A stretch of 10,485 nt of DNA from Clostridia bacterium. Lineage in GTDB: Bacteria; Bacillota; DSM-16504; Desulfitibacterales; Desulfitibacteraceae. The DNA lies in NCBI GenBank assembly GCA_018333845.1, contig JAGXSK010000289.1, positions 1 to 10,485 on the forward strand, written 5' to 3'. Position 1 is the first letter of the stretch. Each line of letters opens with the position of its first letter. A program made the translations under genes and the position numbers. The notes beneath the pieces were generated by a model. That model did no database searches and was not told where the DNA came from. It was given only the letters and a program-made list of their open reading frames with translations. This document shows, piece after piece, positions 1 through 4,873 of this stretch.

Positions 1-87
1 CGTTGTAATATTGGCAGCTGTTATGTATGTCTTGACGGACCTGTATTTACCCTGGCACAGATGAATAAAATGCCTAATGAATATTAA
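1..87 (+). CDS. C-terminal fragment of an FAD/NAD-binding iron-sulfur subunit (hydrogenase gamma / AsrB-like)
   Basis: Only the last 28 codons are inside the window, read in frame 1 to a TAA at 85-87. The tail contains CNIGSCYVCLDGPVF, which resembles the cysteine-rich C-terminus of ferredoxin-reductase-like electron-transfer subunits (PyrK relatives, NiFe-hydrogenase gamma subunits, anaerobic sulfite reductase subunit B). In those proteins the cysteines bind a [2Fe-2S] cluster that passes electrons between FAD and a partner. The Cys-Leu-Asp-Gly-Pro-Val-Phe stretch is the most diagnostic part. The FAD and NAD domains would lie upstream, outside the window. A cysteine sits in the GSCYVC stretch where relatives I recall usually have another residue. 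The partner enzyme cannot be inferred from this fragment. A terminator follows at once, so this gene ends its operon. Confidence 0.6.
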   Translation, partial: RCNIGSCYVCLDGPVFTLAQMNKMPNEY

Positions 88-107
88 AAATTAGGTCGAA
101 TCCATAG

Positions 108-150
108 AAGCAGGAAGCAGGAGCAGTATATTCTTGCTTCTTGCTTTTTT
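108..150 (+). terminator. Rho-independent terminator after the iron-sulfur subunit gene
   Basis: The arms 108-123 and 131-146 pair over about 16 bp with a few G-T wobbles, around a 7-nt loop (124-130). A T tract covers 145-150. The 5' arm is itself repetitive (AAGCAGGAAGCAGG). It lies 20 bp after the stop codon at 85-87. Confidence 0.85.
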
Positions 151-156
151 AAGCTG

Positions 157-185
157 TTGGCAAATGTTTTTAAAATATTTTTATT
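157..185 (+). promoter_or_regulatory. Weak candidate sigma-A promoter for the histidinol phosphatase gene
   Basis: TTGGCA (157-162) matches 5 of 6 bases of the -35 consensus. A 17-bp spacer leads to TTTATT (180-185), which matches 4 of 6 of the -10. The start point would fall near 192, almost on the ribosome binding site at 193-198, so the leader would be extremely short. It lies just behind a terminator, where a promoter is expected. This is a pattern match only. Confidence 0.3.
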
Positions 186-204
186 GAAAAAGAGGTGGAG
201 ATGC

Positions 205-972
205 TTGACAGTAGATTATCATGTCCATTCCCTTGGTCACGGTGATAGAAAGCATATATTAACTGAGCTTAGACCCTTTTTGGATAAAGCTAAAACCATG
301 GGTTTAAGGGATATTGGCTTTGCTGACCATGATAGATATTTAGACAATATTAACTTTAAAAATTATGAGGAATTAAAGAGGGAGTATAGCCATTTAAACA
401 TTAGGGTTGGTCTGGAGTTTGAATATTTTCCCCATCTAGTGGATGAGATGAACAGGGTAATTCAGAGTCATAACTTTGACTATACCATAGGTTCGGTACA
501 CTTTCTGGGGGACTGGAATTTTGATCACCCAGATCACATGGAGCAGTATAAAAAATGGAGTGTAGAGGAATTTTACATTAAATATTTTCAAACTGTCATG
601 GATTGTATCGAAACCGGGCTATTTAACATAGCCGGACATATTGATTTAGCCAAGGTGTTTAATTACAGGATAGAGCAGACCAAGGTTTTAAAGCTCATAG
701 AACCCCTTCTAGCTGAAATAAACCTTCAGGGCATGGCCATGGAAATTAATACAGGTGGCCTTTATAAACCAGTAAATGAAATTTACCCTTCTGTGGATAT
801 TATCAAAATGGCTGTAAAAAGAGACATACCCCTGACCATATCCTCCGATGCTCATAGATTTGAGGATGTTGGGAGAAATAGTGGGATGGTTGTGGAAATT
901 CTAAAGGAATTGGGTGTTAAATGGGTTGCTGGTTTTAATAAGGGCAATATGGTTGAGATCCCCCTGGACTAA
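205..972 (+). CDS. hisJ: PHP-family histidinol phosphatase (HisJ/HisK type)
   Basis: This is predicted to hydrolyse L-histidinol phosphate to histidinol in cytoplasmic histidine synthesis, using a PHP-domain trinuclear metal site. The metal-binding motifs are all present: HVH (residues 6-8), ADHD (40-43), GLE with Glu71, GSVHF with His99, GHID with His145 and SSDAH (213-217). The stretches GSVHFLGDWNFDHP and SSDAHRFEDVG are typical of the HisJ family. The length of 255 aa is close to the usual 260-270. I chose TTG at 205 because AGGTGG (193-198) sits 6 nt upstream. An ATG at 201 is out of frame, and an in-frame TTG at 157 has no ribosome binding site and would add 16 unconserved residues. No other his genes are visible, so the substrate is inferred from family membership. 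A different phosphoester is possible. Confidence 0.85.
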   Translation: MTVDYHVHSLGHGDRKHILTELRPFLDKAKTMGLRDIGFADHDRYLDNINFKNYEELKREYSHLNIRVGLEFEYFPHLVDEMNRVIQSHNFDYTIGSVHFLGDWNFDHPDHMEQYKKWSVEEFYIKYFQTVMDCIETGLFNIAGHIDLAKVFNYRIEQTKVLKLIEPLLAEINLQGMAMEINTGGLYKPVNEIYPSVDIIKMAVKRDIPLTISSDAHRFEDVGRNSGMVVEILKELGVKWVAGFNKGNMVEIPLD

Positions 973-1078
973 AAACACTTAATATTTTCCCCATCTATGG
1001 CATAGAATGTAATGTTTTAGTGGTAGGTCATTGGATAGATACAGGACTTAGTTTAATCATTACATGGGGTGGGGGTAT

Positions 1079-2089
1079 ATGCTTCAGGATTTTGGAATTC
1101 TAATTTTTAGCCTTGCCATAATTCTATTGGGAGCGGAAGTATTTACAAATGGAATAGAATGGCTGGGTAAGAAGCTAAGGCTTGCTGAAGGTGCTGTGGG
1201 CAGTGTTCTAGCTGCTGTTGGAACGGCTTTACCGGAAACCATGATTCCCATTATTGCTATTTTTTTTGGTACAGAGGAGGTAGGCAAGGAAATAGGTATT
1301 GGGGCTATACTTGGTGCGCCATTTATGCTGGCTACACTGGCATTATTCATGACTGGAGCTGCAGGACTGTTTTATAGAAAGAGGCGTTTAAGATTTCCTA
1401 GAATGAACATTAATCCAATTATCTTGGAAAGGGATTTAAGTTTTTTTATAATCCTGTATACCCTGGCGCTTCTTGCAGCTTTTTTGCCATTTCACACTGG
1501 TAAAATGGCTATAGCTGGAATATTGGTTTTAATGTATATGGTTTATGTATATATTACAATTAATAGTGGGGACCCTGCGGGCAGCTTTCATAAGATTAAT
1601 CCCTGTTTATTTGACAGAAGATGTCCCAATGATCCTTCCCTAAAAAAGGTTTTATTGCAGGTGATTATATCATTAGGCTTGATCATTATTGGTGCCAAGT
1701 TTTTTGTTAATGAAATTGAAAAGCTTTCTATTCTTTTTGGAGTATCCGGATTTGTCCTTGCCTTGATAATTGCACCAGTAGCAACTGAACTGCCTGAAAA
1801 ATTTAACAGCATAATTTGGATTTCCCAGGGAAAGGACACCCTGGCCATGGGCAATATCACTGGGGCCATGGTATTTCAAAGCTCGCTAATACCTGCCCTG
1901 GGTATTGTTTTAACTCCCTGGAACCTTAGCATCAAGGCTGTAATAAGTGTGGTCTTGGCTTTAGTATCTGCTTCTTTACTGCTATATTATCTGAAACGAA
2001 AGGGATACATTACTGTATATATACTAATGTTTAGTGGGGTTTTTTACCTGATATTCATATACCTGGTGGTTAATAAGATATTTTTCTAG
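1079..2089 (+). CDS. Sodium/calcium exchanger (CaCA) family membrane protein
   Basis: This is an integral membrane protein of about 336 aa with roughly ten hydrophobic segments in two inverted halves, split by a hydrophilic linker at about 163-190. Each half carries an alpha-repeat-like motif: GTALPE (48-53) followed by GAILGAPFML (75-84), and ATELPE (235-240) followed by GNITGAMVFQSS (258-269). In the CaCA family these repeats form the cation path, and their glutamates (Glu53 and Glu240 here) bind Ca2+ or Na+. The second repeat departs from the classic GTSxPE and GSNxxN forms, so the ion is uncertain. ATG 1079 is preferred over the in-frame ATG 1064 because a GGGGTGGGGG stretch (1067-1075) lies before it and the hydrophobic N-terminus begins there. 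The ribosome binding site is imperfect, so 1064 remains possible. No terminator separates it from the phosphatase gene upstream or the RidA gene downstream. Confidence 0.8.
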   Translation: MLQDFGILIFSLAIILLGAEVFTNGIEWLGKKLRLAEGAVGSVLAAVGTALPETMIPIIAIFFGTEEVGKEIGIGAILGAPFMLATLALFMTGAAGLFYRKRRLRFPRMNINPIILERDLSFFIILYTLALLAAFLPFHTGKMAIAGILVLMYMVYVYITINSGDPAGSFHKINPCLFDRRCPNDPSLKKVLLQVIISLGLIIIGAKFFVNEIEKLSILFGVSGFVLALIIAPVATELPEKFNSIIWISQGKDTLAMGNITGAMVFQSSLIPALGIVLTPWNLSIKAVISVVLALVSASLLLYYLKRKGYITVYILMFSGVFYLIFIYLVVNKIFF

Positions 2090-2158
2090 TAGCTCAGCAT
2101 ATTTTTCTATCTAATAATGCATAATATTACGGAACATAACTTTGGAGGTATATCAAAG

Positions 2159-2617
2159 ATGTTAGATGAAAAAATTAAAAGCTTAAGGATTACAATTCCA
2201 GAATCACCAGAACCTGTAGCAGCCTATGTTCCAGCAGTTAAAGCGGGCAATATGATTTATACCTCAGGGCAAATACCTATAGTAGAGGGAGCATTAAAGT
2301 ATAAAGGGAAAATTGGTTTGAACTTGTCTGAAGAAGATGGATATGAAGCAGCCAGGATCTGTTGTATTAATTGTTTAAGTGTTATTAAAGGATTGGTGGA
2401 GAGCCTGGATGAAGTTGAAAGGATTGTCAAGGTTACAGGTTATGTAAATAGTGCTCCTGGTTTTACCGGGCAATCAAAGGTGATAAATGGAGTATCAGAC
2501 CTGCTTGGTGAAATATTTGCAGAGTCTGGACAACATGCTAGAGCTGCCATAGGTGTATGTGAGCTTCCAATTGATGCGGCTGTTGAGGTGGAGATGATAG
2601 TGAAGTTGAAAGATTAA
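2159..2617 (+). CDS. RidA (YjgF/YER057c/UK114) family protein
   Basis: This 152-aa cytoplasmic protein fits the RidA superfamily, whose best-known members hydrolyse reactive enamine/imine intermediates made by PLP enzymes. Supporting stretches are AVKAGNMIYTSGQIP (26-40), a middle section with clustered cysteines (ARICCINC, 65-72), GYVNSAPGF (94-102) and HARAAIGVCELPIDAAVEVE (127-145). Arg128 sits where RidA proteins carry the carboxylate-binding arginine. The length of about 150 aa is longer than classic RidA (about 125-130) and fits the subgroup with an N-terminal extension, whose substrates are poorly defined. ATG 2159 is chosen because GGAGG (2144-2148) lies 10 nt upstream. The earlier in-frame ATG at 2117 has no ribosome binding site. 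It is probably the last gene of a unit ended by the terminator at 2648-2682. Confidence 0.88.
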   Translation: MLDEKIKSLRITIPESPEPVAAYVPAVKAGNMIYTSGQIPIVEGALKYKGKIGLNLSEEDGYEAARICCINCLSVIKGLVESLDEVERIVKVTGYVNSAPGFTGQSKVINGVSDLLGEIFAESGQHARAAIGVCELPIDAAVEVEMIVKLKD

Positions 2618-2647
2618 TTTGAACCTTTAATAAAATAGATAAATAAG

Positions 2648-2682
2648 AAAAGTAACTTTTTAATTTTTGAGTTACTTTTTTT
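2648..2682 (+). terminator. Rho-independent terminator after the RidA-family gene
   Basis: AAAAGTAAC (2648-2656) pairs perfectly with GTTACTTTT (2671-2679), and T2657-A2670 extends the stem. A T run continues to 2682. The stem is AU-rich but long, and it starts about 30 bp after the stop codon. Confidence 0.75.
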
Positions 2683-2711
2683 GTTTGTCTAGAGGATTTT
2701 TAATGGCATCG

Positions 2712-2725
2712 TATAATTATATAAT
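2712..2725 (+). promoter_or_regulatory. Candidate promoter -10 elements for the YlbF-family gene
   Basis: Two perfect TATAAT hexamers occur at 2712-2717 and 2720-2725, between a terminator and a strong ribosome binding site (2739-2745). No convincing -35 hexamer sits at the right distance; TTGTCT at 2685-2690 is too far from either. The location supports a promoter, but the exact elements are uncertain. Confidence 0.4.
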
Positions 2726-2757
2726 ACAGTTCTAAAATAAGGAGGTTTCATAATTTA

Positions 2758-3120
2758 ATGACAGCATATGACAAAGCCCATGAATTAGCCAAGCTGCTAG
2801 CAAAGTCAGATGAATACAAGCTTTTCAAAAAAGCAAAGTATTCTCTGGAGCAGGATCAGGAAAACGTTAAAATGCTCCAGGATTTTAGGAGAAAACAACT
2901 AGAGATACAAATGGCACAGATTTCTGGTGAAGAAATTGATGAAGAATATATCAAACAAACTGAAAAACTCTATGAAGTTCTTAGCATGAATTCAAAGATA
3001 AATGAATATTTAAATGCTGAATACAGGTTATCCAGGATGATGAGCGACATTCAAAAAATCATTGGTGATGCAGTGTGCGAGTGGTTTTCTCTTGAAACAA
3101 CTAACAAGAATGTTAACTAA
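2758..3120 (+). CDS. YlbF/YmcA-family protein (Com_YlbF domain)
   Basis: This 120-aa, highly charged, helix-rich protein has the form of the YlbF/YmcA family. Supporting stretches are an N-terminal AHELAKLLAKSDEYKLFKKA, a central QDFRRKQLEIQMAQ, and a C-terminal helix with EVLSMNSKINEYLNAEYRLS. In Bacillus subtilis, YlbF and YmcA work with YaaT (the Y-complex) to influence RNase Y-dependent mRNA processing and thereby competence, biofilm formation and sporulation. Clostridial paralogues are mostly uncharacterised, so the role here is inferred from family only. ATG 2758 follows AAGGAGG (2739-2745) by 12 nt, slightly long but with no better start. The next gene starts after about 66-87 bp that hold a promoter-like TTGACA overlapping this stop codon. 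Confidence 0.78.
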   Translation: MTAYDKAHELAKLLAKSDEYKLFKKAKYSLEQDQENVKMLQDFRRKQLEIQMAQISGEEIDEEYIKQTEKLYEVLSMNSKINEYLNAEYRLSRMMSDIQKIIGDAVCEWFSLETTNKNVN

Positions 3121-3156
3121 TTGACATTTGTTTATCTGTCATGTACCATAATGGTA
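3121..3156 (+). promoter_or_regulatory. Candidate promoter and Fur-type operator of the PerR-like gene
   Basis: A perfect TTGACA (3121-3126) is followed 17 bp later by TACCAT (3144-3149, 4 of 6 to TATAAT). The -10 overlaps a perfect inverted repeat, TACCAT-A-ATGGTA (3144-3156), with a one-base centre. Fur-family operators typically have 7-1-7 geometry, so binding here by the downstream regulator would block its own promoter. The promoter call and the autoregulation are inference; the palindrome is seen directly. Confidence 0.5.
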
Positions 3157-3174
3157 ATTACTCTTAATAGTAGT

Positions 3175-3189
3175 AGGTGATTTAGAATT
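3175..3189 (+). promoter_or_regulatory. Ribosome binding site that points to an ATT start for the PerR-like gene
   Basis: AGGTGA (3175-3180) lies 6 nt before an in-frame ATT (3187-3189) but 27 nt before the first ATG (3208), too far to serve it. No other purine-rich site lies close to that ATG. An in-frame TGA at 3178-3180 limits any extension, and the only codons between it and ATT 3187 are TTT and AGA. Confidence 0.5.
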
Positions 3190-3207
3190 AAAGCTGTAAG
3201 CAAGAGA

Positions 3208-3576
3208 ATGACAAAACAAAAGAAAATAATTCTTGAGGTTGTTCGCAGTTCAAATATCCATCCTACTGCTGATTGGATTTATGAGCAGGCTAAAAAGGAA
3301 CTTCCTGATATAAGTTTAGGCACAGTTTATCGCAATTTGAAACTACTAAGGGATATGGGGGAGATTCTGGAACTCAATTGGGGCAGCACCTTTAGTAGAT
3401 ACGATGGAATTACAGAAAATCATTATCACTTTGTATGCAAAAAATGCGGCAAGATTATGGACCTGCACTTAAGATTTAATATTTCTCATGAAGCTGTAGA
3501 AAAGGCTGCCAGTATTAATGTAGAATCCCATAGACTAGAGTTTTATGGAGCTTGCACATCTTGCGACCAAGACTAA
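3208..3576 (+). CDS. PerR-like Fur-family metal-dependent transcriptional repressor
   Basis: This is predicted to be a cytoplasmic dimeric repressor sensing Fe/Mn and peroxide. Numbered from ATG 3208, the PerR-type regulatory ligands are all present at a constant offset of 19 from Bacillus PerR: His18 (H37), Asp66 (D85), His72 (H91), His74 (H93) and Asp85 (D104). The structural zinc cysteines are Cys77/Cys80 and Cys116/Cys119. The recognition helix is in LGTVYRNLKLLRDMG (37-51). At 122 aa it is short, missing most of the first helix. Codons upstream of the ATG encode IKAVSKR, which lines up with the start of Fur/PerR proteins, and a ribosome binding site precedes ATT 3187. The true start may therefore be 3187 (129 aa). 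ATG 3208 is given as the conventional minimum. Identity as PerR rather than Fur or Zur rests on the Asp85/Asp104-type ligands. Confidence 0.85.
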   Translation: MTKQKKIILEVVRSSNIHPTADWIYEQAKKELPDISLGTVYRNLKLLRDMGEILELNWGSTFSRYDGITENHYHFVCKKCGKIMDLHLRFNISHEAVEKAASINVESHRLEFYGACTSCDQD

Positions 3577-3590
3577 AATAAGACTAAAAT
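3569..3590 (+). repeat. Perfect 11-bp tandem duplication across the stop codon of the PerR-like gene
   Basis: AAGACTAAAAT occurs at 3569-3579 and again at 3580-3590. The first copy contains the TAA stop (3574-3576). It looks like a small replication-slippage duplication, and no function is evident. Confidence 0.7.
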
Positions 3591-3602
3591 CTATAAGTAA
3601 AA

Positions 3603-3619
3603 TATAATAGCATATTATA
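3603..3619 (+). promoter_or_regulatory. AT-rich palindrome with an embedded -10 hexamer upstream of the 50-aa gene
   Basis: TATAATA-GCA-TATTATA is a perfect 7-3-7 inverted repeat, and its left arm begins with a perfect TATAAT (3603-3608). Transcription from it would start near 3615, just before the hairpin at 3623. The -35 position (3580-3585, AAGACT) matches only GAC, so the promoter call is weak. Confidence 0.35.
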
Positions 3620-3622
3620 AAT

Positions 3623-3684
3623 AATCCTCGCTTCGGTAATGATATATATATAACATTTATCATTTCACATTTTAAGCGAGGGTT
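3623..3684 (+). promoter_or_regulatory. Leader hairpin that buries the ribosome binding site of the 50-aa gene
   Basis: The segments 3623-3633 and 3674-3684 pair over 11 bp. The core CCTCGCTT/AAGCGAGG is perfect, and there is one T-G wobble. Inside it, AATGATA (3638-3644) pairs perfectly with TATCATT (3658-3664) around a 13-nt loop. The 3' arm contains the Shine-Dalgarno GAGGG (3678-3682), and no T run follows, so it is not a terminator. It would reduce ribosome access unless opened. It matches no riboswitch class I can name. Confidence 0.6.
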
Positions 3685-3688
3685 GCAA

Positions 3689-3841
3689 ATGGCAAAAGTT
3701 ACTGAAATATCCAGTTGTCAAAAATGTGGGAGAATATATAGAAAAAGCAAACTAAATACTGTTCAGGAGTTATGGATAACCAAGTCGCTGTGCAGGGACT
3801 GTTATGCAAAATTTCAAAGGTCACAATGGGGATATTGGTAA
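3689..3841 (+). CDS. Small (50 aa) protein with two CxxC pairs, possible zinc ribbon
   Basis: I do not recognise this protein. It runs from ATG 3689 to TAA 3839-3841, with GAGGG (3678-3682) 6 nt upstream. The two cysteine pairs, CQKC (10-13) and CRDC (35-38), are 21 residues apart, a layout expected for a small zinc-binding fold. The rest is basic and aromatic-rich and ends in SQWGYW. It lies behind the PerR-like gene, and both precede the terminator at 3848. It may be co-transcribed with that gene or have its own promoter at 3603. An unusual hairpin covers its ribosome binding site. A DNA-, RNA- or protein-binding role is possible, but nothing here decides it. The good ribosome binding site, the paired cysteines and the terminator just after the stop argue that it is real. 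Confidence 0.65.
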   Translation: MAKVTEISSCQKCGRIYRKSKLNTVQELWITKSLCRDCYAKFQRSQWGYW

Positions 3842-3847
3842 ACAAAC

Positions 3848-3885
3848 AAGACAAGGGTATTTCCTTTGTCTTATTTTATTATTTT
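3848..3885 (+). terminator. Rho-independent terminator after the 50-aa gene
   Basis: AAGACAAGGG (3848-3857) pairs with CCTTTGTCTT (3863-3872) over 10 bp with one G-T wobble and a 5-nt loop. A T-rich tract follows (3871-3885). It begins 6 bp after the stop codon. Confidence 0.85.
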
Positions 3886-3938
3886 AATCCATAAAAATTG
3901 ATCATAATACTTGTAAAGATACCAACGAATATTATCTA

Positions 3939-3947
3939 TGTTATAAT
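3939..3947 (+). promoter_or_regulatory. Extended -10 promoter for the MoxR/VWA operon
   Basis: TGTTATAAT (3939-3947) is a perfect extended -10 element (TGn plus TATAAT). No good -35 is seen at 16-18 bp, which extended -10 promoters tolerate. Transcription would start near 3954, giving a leader of about 27 nt before ATG 3981. Confidence 0.55.
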
Positions 3948-3980
3948 AAATAGAAACAAAATATTATGGAGGCACTTTTC

Positions 3981-4868
3981 ATGGAATTAAACATGATCAA
4001 TCTAAGAAGAGCAATGGAAGCAGAGGGCTATATAACTGATGGAAATCTGGTGCTGTCTGTCTTTATAGCCCTCAAGCTTGAAAAACCACTACTAGTTACT
4101 GGTGCACCAGGGGTCGGAAAAACTGAGCTTGCAAAGGTATTAGCAAGTGTTTTTAATACAGATTTGATTAGATTACAATGCTATGAGGGTCTTGATGAAC
4201 AAAAAGCACTATATGAATGGAATTATCAAAAGCAGCTTCTGCAAATTCAAATATCAAAGAATGATGCAGGTGAGTGTATATTAAATCAAAATTTATTTTC
4301 CAAAGATTTTCTGTTAGAGAGGCCTCTTTTAAAGGCTATTACAGGCCCAAGCAAAAAGGTTCTTTTAATTGATGAAATAGATAAAACTGACGAAGAGTTT
4401 GAAGCATTTCTTTTTGAGCTTCTATCTGATTTTCAAGTTTCAATACCTGAGCTTGGGACCATTAAGGCTCATCATAAACCCATAGTAATCCTTACCAGTA
4501 ATGCTGAACGGGAACTATCAGATGGGTTAAAGAGAAGATGTGTTTTCCTGCACATTGACTTTCCATCAATTGAAAAAGAATACTCAATAATTAAAGCCAA
4601 GATTCCTGGGATAAAGGACAAACTAGCAGTCCAAGTTGCAAGTACAGTCTTTGCAATTAGGAAGCAATTTGATGCCAAGAAACTTCCATCCATTTCTGAA
4701 ACGCTGGATTGGGCAAATACTTTGCAATTGCTAAATAGTGAGGAAATTACAGAAGATACAATGGATAAAACCCTTAATATTTTATTTAAAGACAAGGAAG
4801 ACATAGATAACTTTAAAGAAAAGGTTGGTTCCCAAAAAGTCTTGCACACGTCCAAACAGCAAGGGTGA
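3981..4868 (+). CDS. MoxR-family AAA+ ATPase (CoxD-like)
   Basis: This 295-aa cytoplasmic ATPase is predicted to act as a chaperone-like remodeler with the VWA protein encoded next. Visible motifs are Walker A GAPGVGKT (41-48), Walker B VLLIDE (127-132), sensor-1 region VILTSNAE (169-176) with Asn174, and a pair of arginines after it (LKRRC, 183-187). LQCYEGLDEQKALYEWNY (65-82) is typical of the MoxR branch that pairs with CoxE-type VWA proteins. In carboxydotrophs CoxD and CoxE help mature the Mo/Cu site of CO dehydrogenase. No such enzyme is visible here, so the client is unknown. ATG 3981 is chosen because GGAGG (3968-3972) lies 8 nt upstream. An in-frame ATG at 3966 overlaps that ribosome binding site and is unlikely. 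Its TGA lies 5 nt before the next start, so translation is probably coupled. Confidence 0.87.
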   Translation: MELNMINLRRAMEAEGYITDGNLVLSVFIALKLEKPLLVTGAPGVGKTELAKVLASVFNTDLIRLQCYEGLDEQKALYEWNYQKQLLQIQISKNDAGECILNQNLFSKDFLLERPLLKAITGPSKKVLLIDEIDKTDEEFEAFLFELLSDFQVSIPELGTIKAHHKPIVILTSNAERELSDGLKRRCVFLHIDFPSIEKEYSIIKAKIPGIKDKLAVQVASTVFAIRKQFDAKKLPSISETLDWANTLQLLNSEEITEDTMDKTLNILFKDKEDIDNFKEKVGSQKVLHTSKQQG

Positions 4869-4873
4869 TTTAC

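Noticed and set aside
995..1005. CTATG-G-CATAG palindrome between the phosphatase and exchanger genes
   Set aside because: It is short, with no promoter or T tract beside it; likely chance.
3620..3690. Possible purine-type riboswitch suggested by ATAATCCT-like bases before the 50-aa gene
   Set aside because: The conserved junction bases and the two kissing-loop hairpins are missing; only a two-stem hairpin remains.
4472..4855. 127-aa open frame on the - strand inside the MoxR gene
   Set aside because: It is Ser/Leu-rich, as expected for the complement of an AAA+ gene, has no recognisable motif, and the + strand frame has full Walker motifs.
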